From the NCBI GenBank assembly GCA_023374025.1, contig SIJG01000005.1, positions 3,631,966 through 3,695,965 of the forward strand: DNA of 64,000 bases, given 5' to 3'. A program made the translations under genes and the position numbers. The notes below the pieces were generated by a model. That model saw only the letters and a program-made list of their open reading frames with translations, searched no databases and was not told the origin of the DNA. Numbering within the stretch: position 1 is the first letter of the stretch; every line of letters begins with the position of its first letter. The stretch comes from Heterodera schachtii (lineage: Eukaryota > Nematoda > Chromadorea > Rhabditida > Heteroderidae). Below are positions 11,401-21,380 of this stretch, one piece after another.

Positions 11401-11638
11401 TACCATTAATGTCGATTTCTGATCCAATTGATGTTGATGTACTTGAATTCCTTCTCGATAAATCACGCGCTTTTGGCGTTGTGCCCTGACGTTTTTTCTT
11501 CAGTTGTTCCTGCTTCATTTGTCCATTGCTGACCATGACGCCATCTTTGGACGTACAACCGCCACCAAATGTGCCATTGTTGTTCAAAAGAAATGCCAAA
11601 GAGAGGGCCAAGAAAATCATTGGCGGAAGCAGCATCAT
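8475..11638 (-). CDS. Family Y gene Y2: secreted protein with repeated FSADSQMPF/DFAGDK exons
   Basis: Five exons join in frame: 11638-11404, 10861-10719, 10265-10137, 9142-9050 and 8768-8475, giving about 297 residues. The join after exon 1 splits a codon; the later joins lie between codons. Acceptors are CATTTGCAG, TTTTTCAG, AATTTTAG and TTTTTAG, and three donors read GTAAGT. Exon 1 encodes a signal peptide (MMLLPPMIFLALSLAF) and a basic, Ser/Thr-rich tail ending SEIDIN. Exon 2 starts DTIKFIKETTRDGYTSPMRS. Exons 2, 3 and 4 repeat a module with SPMRSARFSADSQMPF, PSPxVTDFAGDK and a final Arg before the splice. Exon 5 is Lys/Glu-rich with an internal repeat of KKSTEVKSESDFGKIS and ends LLWDPE. 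No known domain was recognised. A secreted, probably disordered product is inferred. Confidence 0.7.
9330..9482. repeat. Foldback repeat in Y2 intron
   Basis: The left arm gcctatttgcctactaaa with aaaaaagttatggcc pairs with the right arm ggccataacttttttgg ... tttagtaggcaaatag, giving arms of roughly 55 bp around a short centre. The AAAAAAGTTATGGCC core is shared with the MULE-type MITEs. Confidence 0.7.
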
Positions 11639-13128
11639 TTTTATAATGAAAAATGAATGCCAAAATTTTAAAAAATTAAAATAAAAAAACTTGAGTATTT
11701 ATTTAAAAAAAAAATTAAAAAGCTAACCAAAATTAAAATTAAGATTAGAGTAATTATGAGAAATAAAAAATATTAAATGAAAATAAAATGGATAAATTAT
11801 TTCCATTTATTTCGATTTTTTATAAAGCTGACAATAATGGTGATGATGATGAGATGGTTACATTATTTATTATTATGGATTACACACAAGAAACATGTGA
11901 AGTGAATATTATTAAAGGTATAATAAATTCTGCAAAAATTTTTTATATTTTTTGCAAAAGGAATAATTTGGAAAATGGAAATATTATTGAGGAAATAATT
12001 TGTGAAATTTTTTTATGTAAACCTAATTGAATTTGCATTGCCTCCCGGGAATAGTTAGGGGGTGAATTTGCACCACCCATTCGTAACTTTTGATGGCGCA
12101 CCTGTGAAATAAGTTTTTGGTCCAAGGGCCAACTGAGCGCCAGGGACTGAATTCTTATTGGGCCTTGAGTTGATGCTATGTAGTTATTTTTTAAAAATCA
12201 TCAATATGATTTGATGAAAAATTATTTATAACTTAGCTCAAAAGCAACCAAATTTTTAATTTTTTGAGTTCCTCTAGCCATAACTTTTTTGAAACATAAC
12301 GAAATTTTTTTAGGGCTATCGAAAGATATGAAGAATTAAAATTTGGTTGCTTTTTAGCTAAGTTATAAATAATTTTTCATCAAATCTTATTGATGGTTTT
12401 TTAAATAACGACTCCGCCCCCTTGAGTTTATGTCGATAATTTTTGTAGAACCCAGTCAAAAAACTCGCTGGGAAGGCCATAAGTTGATTCCAGACTCTAT
12501 CTCGAACCCCTGGCCTGGAAAATCTACATAAATTCAGTACTAACTTTATCCGATTGAGTCCCATGCAACTAATGCGCAAGAGTTTGCTCGAGCAAGGGCT
12601 GCCAGCCATGTAGAATTCGACGAATTCTATCCAATCTTATTTTAAGATTTCGAAAAACCAGAAATTTTCGAGTAGTCCCCTACAATGTTTTTAAGGTTTA
12701 TCATTTTTATATTTTTTAAAAAGAATCGAGTTAAAATTTTTTTTCAAAAAATACACCCCTAAGAATCGACCCGAAAAATTTTCAAAAATGCACCCCTAAG
12801 AAATGAAAAATTTCTCAAAAATTCCTCTCCAAATTTATTTTTATTTTATTTTTTGATAAGAATTTGTGATTTTAAAAATTATTTAGCTCAATACTGATTT
12901 GGCCTATTTTTTTCCATTTTTGAATAAATTTTGTCATTTTACATCCCTAAATTTGAAAGTTTTTAGCAACTATTTACCCATTTTTAGCAACTATTTTGGG
13001 GGTTTTTTAGAAACTAAAAATTAATTATTTTGGCAGTTTTTAGCAACTATAAATTGGAGCCCTAATATTGTTATCAAAATAATTTATATTTATATTTTTT
13101 CAACATTTAGTTAAAATTTTTGAACATC
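10945..13128. repeat. Segmental duplication, copy 1 (partner 30805-33478)
   Basis: This block, holding the Y2 promoter side, its first exon and the AT-rich DNA beyond it, recurs nearly unchanged at 30805-33478 apart from a 578-bp hAT-like MITE in the second copy (30882-31459) and small differences. The shared part stops at tttttgaacat, after which copy 1 continues with a MULE-type MITE and copy 2 continues with the start of unit D. Apart from Y2 exon 1 and the inverted repeat at 12199-12400, no gene was seen. Confidence 0.85.
12199..12400. repeat. Inverted repeat (about 200 bp) of the AAAAGTTATGG class
   Basis: Left arm gatgaaaaattatttataac and agctcaaaagcaaccaaat pair with the right arm atttggttgctttttagct and gttataaataatttttcatc. 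The centre carries gccataacttttttgaaac. A second copy lies at 32550-32751 because the whole block is duplicated. A 19-bp palindrome TAGAATTCGACGAATTCTA follows at 12611-12629. Confidence 0.8.
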
Positions 13129-13142
13129 CTATATAATAAAGT

Positions 13143-13528
13143 CGGTCAGGGTCGTTTTCGTACGGGCCGTTTTCGTACGAGCACAAGTTTTTGGCTATAA
13201 CTTTTTTCTTTGCCAACCAAATCCAACATTGTTGGTATCATTCGATAGCCCTAAGTGTCCTCTATTAGCCTGCAAAATTTCGAAAAATCTCGTTAAGGTT
13301 CAAAAAAGTTATGACCAGAAGAATTCATACAACCAGATTTTCCAACTTTTTTGGCTCGGACTTTTTTTAAAACTTAACGAAATTTTTTGAAATTTTGCAG
13401 GCTAATAGAGCATCTGAATGGCTATCGAATGATATAAAGATCGTTGGATTTGGTTGACATAGAAAAAAGTTATAGTCAAAAAACATGTGCTCGTACGAAA
13501 ACGGCCCGTACGAAAACGGCCTGGCCCG
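13143..13528. mobile_element. MULE-type MITE iv
   Basis: A 386-bp element, CGG...CCG, flanked on both sides by taataaagt (13134-13142 and 13529-13537). The outer arms have two copies of CGTTTTCGTACG, unlike the GC-rich repeats of other members. The inner arms share ataacttttttctttg, ccaaatccaacattgttgg and the central aaaaaagttatg-ccagaag with MITEs at 65 and 54025. No coding capacity. Confidence 0.85.
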
Positions 13529-13599
13529 TAATAAAGTTGAGTGTTTGTCAGTTCCAGTTTTTGAATGTGGCGTTTGGCGTTGAGTTGATTTGCTGTGGG

Positions 13600-13960
13600 G
13601 AGAGATTGCATAGAAAAAGAGATGGAAACGAAATAGTTAAGAAAAAGATGAATGCAAAAGAAATAGTTAATAAAAAGAATAAAGCAAAAGAAATAGTTAG
13701 AAAAGGAAATGATTTCTCCTCCCATGCTGTAGTGGTTAAAGGGAGGGAAGGTAAGAAATAGTTCACTGTCTGCCTGTCTGTCCACGCGGGGCAGCGGCGG
13801 GTGGGAGGGGCAGACAGAGGATAGACGCGTGCGGCTGTGCAGCAGCAGTCTGCTGGACGCGTGCGTGTGTGTGGGAGAGGGAGGGAGTGGGAAAAGAGAG
13901 AGAGTAAGAGTAAAAGGAAAAGAAATAAGAGAAAGGAAAGGGAAGGGAGAGACAATGGTA
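13600..13960. repeat. GA-rich imperfect repeats
   Basis: Three imperfect copies of gcaaaagaaatagtta-like units (13620-13705) are followed by GC-richer DNA with gtgtgtgtgg and then long (GA)n/(GGGA)n runs (13868-13955). Open frames here on both strands are composition artefacts. No gene is seen between 13540 and 14100. Confidence 0.7.
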
Positions 13961-14094
13961 ATTTTGTCACACATCCCTTCCTTATTTTCATCCCAGCTTT
14001 AATTATATAAAATGGGCAATAAAAGACGAAGGAAAATTTTTGAGAGATAACACATGTGTTGATTTGTCAAAACGATTTGTTTGTTATTGTATTG

Positions 14095-14540
14095 TTATGA
14101 GATGACACTATTGTGCCTCTTATCCATGAGACACAGAAGTGAAATTTGTCAGTTTTTTAAAACGTATTGTTTTGCGATGCAGACTATTGTGCCTCTCATG
14201 CTTTAGAGATAACACGTGGGTTGAATTTGTCAAAACGATTTGTTTGTTATTGTATTGTTATGAGGTGACACTATTGTGCCTCTTATCCATGAGACACAGA
14301 AGTGAAATTTGTCAGTTTTTTAAAACGTATTGTTTTGCGATGCACACTATCGTGCCTCTCATGCTTTAGAGATAACACATGTGTTGAATTTGTCAAAACG
14401 ATTTGTTTGTTATTGTATTATTATGAGGTGACACTATTGTGCCTCTTATCCATGAGACACAGAAGTGAAATTTGTCAGTTTTTTAAAACGTTTTGTTTTG
14501 CGATGCACACTATTGTGCCTCTCATGCTTTAGAGATAAGA
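14095..14540. repeat. 163-bp tandem repeat, about 2.7 copies
   Basis: The phrase gagacacagaagtgaaatttg recurs at about 14129, 14292 and 14457 with the intervening gcgatgca-actat-gtgcctctcatgc and tttgtttgttattgtatt conserved. The period is close to 163 bp. No function is apparent. Confidence 0.9.
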
Positions 14541-14559
14541 AGAGTGCGAGGCCGCGAAA

Positions 14560-14986
14560 CTGTCGAGCCGCAGTCGGAAATTGGTGAGAGGGGCCGAAGG
14601 CCCCCGTACGAGGCCGCGAAGCGGCCGAGTGAGTACCTTTGGCGCAGAAAATTATTGAGGGGGCCGAAGGCCCCCGAACGAGGCCGCGAAGCGGCCGAGT
14701 GAGTACCTTTGGCGCAGAAAATTACTGAGGGGGCCGAAGGCCCCCGAACGAGGCCGCGAAGCGGCCGAGTGAGTACCTATGGCGCAGAAAATTATTGAGG
14801 GGGCGGAAGGCCCCCGAACGAGGCCGCGAAGCGGCCGAGTGAGTACCTTTGGCGCAGAAAATTATTGAGGGGGCCGAAGGCCCCCGAACGAGGCCGCGAA
14901 GCGGCCGAGTGAGTACCTTTGGCGCAGAAAATTACTGAGGGGGCCGAAGGCACCCGAACGAGGCCGCGAAGCGGCCGAGTGAGTAC
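14560..14986. repeat. 70-bp hairpin minisatellite, block 1
   Basis: About six units of 70 bp (gagtacc at 14631, 14701, 14771 and so on). Each contains two perfect short hairpins with a GAA triloop: GGGGGCCGAAGGCCCCC and GGCCGCGAAGCGGCC, separated by gaacga. They are followed by gagtgagtacctttggcgc and agaaaatta. The array is split by MITE insertions and continues at 15855-16212 and 20155-20583. Confidence 0.95.
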
Positions 14987-15854
14987 CAGGGCTGTTGCAA
15001 AGGGAAAAATAAAAAGCGAAAGGCGAAAAGCGAAAAAAGCGAAACCAAAATAAAAAGCGAAAGCGAAAAGGCGAAAGCGAAATGCCTAAAAAAGCGAAAA
15101 AGCGAAAAGGCGAAAGGCGAAAAGGCGAAATTTTTTCCAACAATTAGATGAATTTAAAAGACTAAAAAATTCACCTTTTATTGTGCTTAACTGTTCTGTT
15201 TATTTGCTTTTATTTTTATTTCTTTTTTATCGTAGATTTTTGTATAGAAATTTATAAAACGCATATTTCATTTTTTGAAAATCGAGACTCAAAAAATTTA
15301 CAATTTTAGCGGTGCGCTTTTCAAAAACATTTTCGGAAACAAGGGGTGGGGGCGGCGCCGCCGGGAAAAATTTTGAAAATTTGGATGGATCTGTTAACAG
15401 ATTTGTCCAAAAAATGATAGATTTTTGCAATTTTGAGAGAATTTTTTTTTGAATAATTACTATTTTTGGGCCCGGCGATGCCGATAGGTAGCGCCAGGCG
15501 AATTTTAAAATTAAAAAAAAATTAAATTAAAAAAGGAACCGTCAAGCCGCATCGAACTCTTGACAGAAAATAATGTCAATGTTGCTGCACTAACCACTAA
15601 ACCAGACTACAGATAAATAACCTAAAGCAAATTTTACTTTATTTCATAAAAATTTGGTAAAAACTTTGTGTTAATTCTTTGCTTTTTCTCCCACGAACAT
15701 GCATTTGTTTATTTTAAAAACCCAATCTTTAGGGGTGTACTTTTCTTTCGCTTTTCAGCAAAAAAGCGAAAGCGAAAAGGCGAAAGCGAAAGGCCCCAAA
15801 AAAGCGAAAAAGCGAAATAGCGAAAGGCGAAAAGCGAAACTTGCAACAGCCCTG
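14987..15854. mobile_element. hAT MITE, copy 1 (CAGGGCTGTTGCAA ends)
   Basis: An 868-bp element with terminal inverted repeats CAGGGCTGTTGCAA and a perfect 8-bp target duplication gtgagtac (14979-14986, 15855-15862) inside the 70-bp minisatellite. CAGGG ends and 8-bp duplications identify the hAT superfamily. The subterminal regions are runs of gcgaaa units. The interior holds a tRNA-like segment (15541-15612). It encodes no transposase. Confidence 0.93.
15541..15612 (-). other. tRNA-derived segment with A- and B-box-like motifs
   Basis: On the minus strand the sequence has ctggtttagtggttagtgc, matching a tRNA D-arm/A box, and about 40 nt later gagttcgatgc, close to the B box GGTTCGANNCC. 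Between them is a self-complementary ttgacat...tgtcaa arm. The T arm and acceptor stem do not fold well, so this is a tRNA-derived (SINE-like) module rather than a working tRNA. A second copy is at 19841-19912 in the sister MITE. Confidence 0.45.
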
Positions 15855-16212
15855 GTGAGTACCTATGGCGCAGAAAATTATTGAGGGGGCCGAAGGCCCC
15901 CGAACGAGGCCGCGAAGCGGCCGAGTGAGTACCTTTGGCGCAGAAAATTACTGAGGGGGCCGAAGGCCCCCGAACGAGGCCGCGAAGCGGCCGAGTGAGT
16001 ACCTATGGCGCAGAAAATTATTGAGGGGGCGGAAGGCCCCCGAACGAGGCCGCGAAGCGGCCGAGTGAGTACCTTTGGCGCAGAAAATTATTGAGGGGGC
16101 CGAAGGCCCCCGAACGAGGCCGCGAAGCGGCCGAGTGAGTACCTTTGGCGCAGAAAATTACTGAGGGGGCCGAAGGCACCCGAACGAGGCCGCGAAGCGG
16201 CCGAGTGAGTAC
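15855..16212. repeat. 70-bp hairpin minisatellite, block 2
   Basis: Five units between the two hAT MITE copies. The unit immediately left of each MITE carries the same private variant (ggcacccgaac in place of ggcccccgaac at about 14950 and 16170), which shows that the MITE and its neighbouring units were duplicated together. Confidence 0.93.
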
Positions 16213-16786
16213 CAGGGCTGTTGCAAAGGGAAAAATAAAAAGCGAAAGGCGAAAAGCGAAAAAAGCGAAACAAAATAAAAAGCGAAAGCGAAAAGGCGAA
16301 AGCGAAATGCCTAAAAAAAGCGAAAAAGCGAAAAGGCGAAAGGCGAAAAGGCGAAATTTTTTCCAACAATTAGATGAATTTAAAAGACTAAAAAATTCAC
16401 CTTTTATTGTGCTTAACTGTTCTGTTTATTTGCTTTTATTTTTATTTCTTTTTTATCGTAGATTTTTGTATAGAAATTTATAAAACGCATATTTCATTTT
16501 TGAAAATCGAGACTCAAAAAATTTACAATTTTAGCGGTGCGCTTTTCAAAAACATTTTCGGAAACAAGGGGTGGGTGTCGCGATTCGTGGAAAATGAATA
16601 CCCCAAATTTCACGAATCGGAAAACTCAAAAGCAAAGACCGAATTTGTTTTAATCACTTTATTTACTGAAGGCGAATTAGGAGCAAAAAAGGGAAAGCTG
16701 GGACGAGTTGAAAAAGCAAAGGGGAAAAAGCAAGTGAAGAAAAAAAACAAAAAACGGGGGAAGAGCCAGGGGAAGACACATGGGTG

Positions 16787-19280
16787 AAGGATCATCCACG
16801 GATTCAATTATTCCCAATTTCCTTTGTTCCTGGATAATCCCATCGTATTTGTCAATTAATGTATTACTTCTGACAAGGTGGTTATGTACTGAACGTAAAC
16901 GTCCCCAACAAAGTCCGAAATTTGAGGGTAGGGGGAGACAATGGGGATCAGATTTGAATGGTAGCTTCACTTGATAACGATTTTTTATCAGTTCAATGGA
17001 GTCGTTGAATGTTTGGAGAATGTGAGACTCAATTTGAATGGGTTCAGAGGAGTCTCGTATTCCAATCCCTTCCAAGGTGAAAAAATCAGATGGAACAAAA
17101 ATTTCATTAGACTTTTGTGAGCAAAAATTGGTCACATTAACATTCGAATGATGGGACTGAAATTTGGATTTTCCGGCGACTAAAGGGCCCAGTAATGTTT
17201 GGATTAAGTGATAGCCCGAGGGTAAACGCTGGATTAATGTTGGCTCGGTTTCATAATAATAATCGGCTCCAAGAAGTACAATTGGGGTTGCTGATTGGAA
17301 ATTAGGTAATGTTTCGGAAAAGGATAACAGTTCACGTGAAAAGGGAAGGTATGCGGTTTGGCGTGTAAGGGGGTGCATCGCATTTGCTGTGACTAAAATT
17401 GTACGGCCATCAGTGAGTTTCAGACCGAAATTTGTGGTAAAGGCGGAAATGGGTTTATGTTCATCACTGTTAAAGACTACCAAATTAATAGAAGAGGGTC
17501 TAAGATTAAGACTCAGCAATTCGGCTTTTTGTAAATCGATATAGGAATGTGTGCTAGCATCATCCAAAAGACCAATTCCCTTAGTGAATTTAGCAGGGTT
17601 TTCTGGGTTAAAAATTGTCACTTCAACACACTTTAAAAGGATTGGAATCGGAAAATTATCCTGGAAATTAGAAAAGGTAATGTTATTCTGTGGGGGGAGG
17701 GGACTCATTGATTGATTAGTATTTGGTTGATTAGTTGGGAGGGGGCCAATTAATCGTTTTGAATTGATGGGAAAAAAGCTTTGCTCTTCATTTAATTGTG
17801 GGTTTATGTCAAAGTTGTTGTTAGGTTGCGAGCATAATGCCTCAGGGGAAATTTGTGTGTGATTGTTGTGGGCTTGGCCATAGTTAGAAAAGGTTTGAGT
17901 ACAAAAAGTTGAGGAGGGCTGATGGGTCGGTTTATTACGACAAAGAGCTCTAGGGTGTGAGCCCTTACACGCTGAACATGTTGAAGGTTGAGTACATTTG
18001 TTAGAGAAATGCCCGGATTTTAGACATTTAAAGCAACATTTGAGTGCATTCAAACGTTCGATTCGACCAGGTATGTCCAAAAAATTGGGGCAATACGAGG
18101 AAAAATGTGAGGGCTCATCACAAAACAAGCATGGCAATTTTGGAACAATTTTAGGCTTTTCGGGAAAATGTCTGGTGTGAGAGGGGGGTTTAAATTTTGA
18201 CGTATGAAAAGTTAGTGTTGGGAATGCGTCTCCCTGATTGTTAGTATAACGTTGATCAGAAGGAGAATGAGATTTGAATGGAGATTGTCTTGCCGGTGTA
18301 AATTTGGGTTGAACGGAGTCGATCTGTTCCCTTCTTCTTAGGATATTGCGCAGCTGATCCTTTAATTTGTCGGTTGACCAATCGTCGGCTTCTTCTTTGG
18401 CTCTGAAGATTTCTTCCAAGACGAAACGGGGAAGACGCTGCTCAATTTCCATGTGAAAAGCGGTGTTGTCGTAGGACTGATTCTGCTGCTTCATTTGGAC
18501 ACAAATACATTCGATTTGATCGAGAAGGGATCGCAAATCGGGACAAAACCCGTCGCCCCCCCGAACACGTGGCAAATTTTTGAGGGAATTATGCAGGGAA
18601 CGGGCGACATCCTCAGGGTTATCATAGCTTTTTGTTAGTAAGTCTAACGCATCATTGTAGGACTGGTCTGAGATTGGCAAAGGACTAATAAGTGTGAGTG
18701 GGGTACCGGACAAGCACTGTTTCAAATAGGTAAATTTGATGGAGTCAGAAAGGGGTAAATCGTGGACACAAGATTTGAACGAGTTCCAAAAGGATTGGTA
18801 TTCAACGCAATTTCCGGAAAAGTTGGGAAGTTCTGTTTTTGGAAGGTGAATAATTGAAGCGTTGGTATTAGCGGGGTGAGTAACATTAGTAACATTTGCA
18901 TGGGGAATTGCGGCTTCCAATTTACGGCGCTGGTCTCGGAGGGAACGGTTGTACTTTTTAAGGTCATTCACAGTCTGTGGGAATGGGGTTGTGGCAACGA
19001 ATTCATCATAAAGTGTGTTATCCGCAGTTCGTTCGTTGCCAGTCATACTGGTACGGAGACTCATCCATCGGTCAATTATGTCGGTTAATTGGGTTAGGAA
19101 ATCACGAGCGTCAGTTACCTCATCATCCAAGTCATGGATGATGGTTTGGATTTGTCGCTGGTAAACATTATCGGGTTGGCCCTGGGGACGGGCTGGGACA
19201 GGGAAATCTCGCTGGTTATTCACAATTTGGACAGCATCGGGATGGATTAGACCAATGGTGGTTCGGAAATGGGCGCTCAT
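16787..19280 (-). pseudogene. BEL/Pao Gag-protease polyprotein, truncated in reverse transcriptase
   Basis: The ATG at 19280 starts MSAHFRTTIGLIH only about a dozen bases inside the LTR. An N-terminal Gag region with LPKTELPNFSGN is typical of BEL/Pao Gag (DUF1759-like). Three CCHC-type zinc knuckles follow at roughly residues 383-445: CLFCDEPSHFSSYC, CFKCLKSGHFSNKC and the shorter CSACKGSHPRALC. An aspartic protease-like LLDDASTHSYID lies near residue 570 (DUF1758-like). The frame reaches the first reverse-transcriptase motif (DKYDGIIQEQRKLGIIE, about residue 810) and is then cut by the deletion. The frame is otherwise free of stops, so the damage is recent. Confidence 0.9.
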
Positions 19281-19292
19281 TCCCGGCCGTTG

Positions 19293-19652
19293 TGTCGCGA
19301 TTCGTGGAAAAATGAATACCCCAAATTTCACGAATCGGAAAACTCAAAAGCAAAGACCGAATTTGTTTTAATCACTTTATTTACTGAAGGCGAATTAGGA
19401 GCAAAAAAGGGAAAGCTGGGACGAGTTGAAAAAGCAAAGGGGAAAAAGCAAGTGAAGAAAAAAAAAAAAACGGGGGAAGAGCCAGGGGAAGACACATGGG
19501 TGGATAAAGCTCTTATCACCGTGGGAAATCTCAATAATGCTTATGCGATGAAAAAGGGGGCGGGGAGGGGAAGAAATATCCCGATGAGGGCAACGGGTTG
19601 GCAATGGCGGGGACAATGATCAAATGAGGGGAAATACTCGCAATTTGCGACA
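19293..19652 (-). repeat. BEL/Pao 5' LTR (complete)
   Basis: A 360-bp direct repeat bounded by TGTCGC...GCGACA. Its 3' part is repeated at 16576-16786, differing by small indels in the A-rich stretch. On the plus strand it reads tgtcgcgattcgtgg...caatttgcgaca. The Gag ATG follows almost at once, so the usual tRNA primer site is not obvious. Confidence 0.88.
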
Positions 19653-20154
19653 GGCGGCGCCGCCGGGAAAAATTTTGAAAATTTGGATGGATCTGTTAAC
19701 ATTTGTCCAAAAAATGATAGATTTTTGCAATTTTGAGAGAATTTTTTTTTGAATAATTACTATTTTTGGGCCCGGCGATGCCGATAGGTAGCGCCAGGCG
19801 AATTTTAAAATTAAAAAAAAATTAAATTAAAAAAGAAACCGTCAAGCGGCATCGAACTCTTGACAGAAAATAATGTCAATGTTGCTGCACTAACCACTAA
19901 ACCAGACTACAGATAAATAACCAAAAGCAAATTTTACTTTATTTCATAAAAATTTGGTAAAAACTTTGTGTTAATTCTTTGCTTTTTCTCCCACGAAAAT
20001 GCATTTGTTTATTTTAAAAACCCAATCTTTAGGGGTGTACTTTTCTTTCGCTTTTCAGCAAAAAAGCGAAAGCGAAAAGGCGAAAGCGAAAGGCCCCAAA
20101 AAAGCGAAAAAGCGAAATAGCGAAAGGCGAAAAGCGAAACTTGCAACAGCCCTG

Positions 20155-20583
20155 GTGAGTACCTATGGCGCAGAAAATTATTGAAGGGGCGGAAGGCCCC
20201 CGAACGAGGCCGCGAAGCGGCCGAGTGAGTACCTTTGGCGCAGAAAATTATTGAGAGGCGCCGAAGGCCCACGTACGAGGCCGCGAAGCGGCCGAGTGAG
20301 TACCTTTGGCGCAGAAAATTATTGAGGGGGCCGAAGGCCGCCGAACGAGGCCGCGAAGCGGCCGAGTGAGTACCTTTGGCGCAGAAAATTATTGAGAGGC
20401 GCCGAAGGCCCACGTACGAGGCTGCTAAGCGGCCGAGTGAGTACCTTTGGCGCAGAAAATTTTTGAGGGGGCCGAAGGCCCCCGAACGAGGCCGCGAAGC
20501 GGCCGAGTGAGTACCTTTGGCGCAGAAAATTTTTGAGGGGGCCGAAGGCCCCTGAACGAGGCCGCGAAGCGGCCGAGTGAGTA
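20155..20583. repeat. 70-bp hairpin minisatellite, block 3 (degenerate)
   Basis: Six further units, less uniform than blocks 1-2. Several carry ggcgccgaaggcccacg or gaggctgctaagcggcc, which break one side of a hairpin without a compensating change on the other. Identity with blocks 1-2 is clear from gagtgagtacctttggcgc. Confidence 0.9.
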
Positions 20584-21195
20584 GATTGGAATGCCGTAAG
20601 GTTGAGTCTTGAGTCCCGGTCATTGGAATGTCATATAATTGAAACCCAGTGATTGGGATGCCTGAGGGTTGAGTCCAGGTGATAGAAATGAAGAAGAATT
20701 GGTGAGACAAGTCCCAGTGATTGGAATGCCGAAGGATTGATGAGTTTGAGTCCAAGTAATTGGAATGCCGGAGAATTGAGTTCCGGCGATTGGAATGCCA
20801 GAGAATTGAGTCCCGGCGATTGGGATGCAGAAGTGCTGAGATAGAATTCCAATGATTGTATGCCAGAGAATTGGGTCGCATTGATTGTAATGCTAATGAA
20901 TTAAGTGTCCCAGTGATTGGGATGCCGAAGGATTGCTGAGTTTGAGTCCAAGTAATTGGAATGCCGGAGAATTGAGTTCCGGCGATTGGAATGCCAGAGA
21001 ATTGAGTCCCGGTGATTCGGATGCAGAAGTGCTGAGATAGATTCCAATGATTGTGTGCCAGAGAATTGGGTCTCATTGATTGTAATGCTAATGAATTAAG
21101 TGTCCCAGTGATTGGGATGCCGGGAGGGGGGGGGGGGGGTTGAGTCCAAGTGATAGAAATGCAGAATTGGTGAGATAAGTCCCAGTCCGAGGTGT
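20584..21195. repeat. 30-34 bp degenerate minisatellite
   Basis: Many imperfect copies of a unit like gattggaatgccggagaattgagt-ccg, with a larger duplicated block (phrases around 20700-20880 recur at 20910-21090). A long G run interrupts it at 21123-21139. A long open frame over this array on the minus strand is a repeat artefact. Confidence 0.85.
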
Positions 21196-21340
21196 TTAAG
21201 AAATGATAAGCAATAAAAGATCAGCAGAATGTTAGAAATGTTGTGCCATAAGAAATTGCCGAGGGACGGGTGCGAGGCCGCGAAGCGGCCGAGCCATAAT
21301 AGTCATTTTTATCATTCATAATACAACACAATCGTACAGC

Positions 21341-21380
21341 CTAGCGGTTGCGATGCGCCGAAGGCGCATTCAACCGCTAG
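21341..21380. repeat. 40-bp near-perfect palindrome with GAA loop
   Basis: ctagcggttg (21341-21350) pairs with caaccgctag (21371-21380), and inside it atgcgcc pairs with ggcgcat around a GAA loop. Only cg opposite t is unpaired. The loop design GCC-GAA-GGC is the one used in the 70-bp minisatellite units, and an isolated GGCCGCGAAGCGGCC hairpin lies just upstream at about 21277. Confidence 0.9.

Larger units (their letters stand above)
16576..19652 (-). mobile_element. BEL/Pao LTR retrotransposon, internally deleted
   Basis: The element is read on the minus strand. The 5' LTR (19652-19293, 360 bp) starts TGTCGCAAATTGCG and ends CGCGACA. The other LTR is a partial copy (16786-16576) that lacks its first 150 or so bases. 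The gag-protease frame ends abruptly at the start of reverse transcriptase and runs straight into the partial LTR. Reverse transcriptase, RNase H, integrase and the 5' part of the 3' LTR are thus lost in one deletion. Flanking host sequence (ggggtggg / ggcggcg) joins to the exact uninterrupted sequence of MITE copy 1, so no target duplication is visible. Confidence 0.9.
16213..20154. mobile_element. hAT MITE, copy 2, carrying a BEL/Pao insertion
   Basis: The same element as 14987-15854, with the same 8-bp duplication gtgagtac (16205-16212, 20155-20162). Removing the LTR element at 16576-19652 leaves about 865 bp, matching the 868 bp of copy 1. The retroelement therefore inserted after the MITE and its array units had been duplicated. 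Confidence 0.92.

Noticed and set aside
12420..12610. tRNA-like ggggttcgagat stretch on the minus strand
   Set aside because: A T-arm-like sequence is present, but no A box, anticodon arm or acceptor stem could be fitted.
14862..16483. Arg/Lys-rich and Phe-rich frames over gcgaaa runs
   Set aside because: Low-complexity subterminal repeats of the hAT MITE plus minisatellite; identical frames appear in each MITE copy.
20009..21076. A 355-codon minus-strand frame (HNHWN, TGTQFSGIPI repeats)
   Set aside because: It crosses a MITE end and two different minisatellites, so it is a repeat artefact rather than a gene.
14560..21195. CRISPR array or bacterial contamination
   Set aside because: The 70-bp units are contiguous with no unique spacers, and the region contains hAT and BEL/Pao elements, which are eukaryotic.
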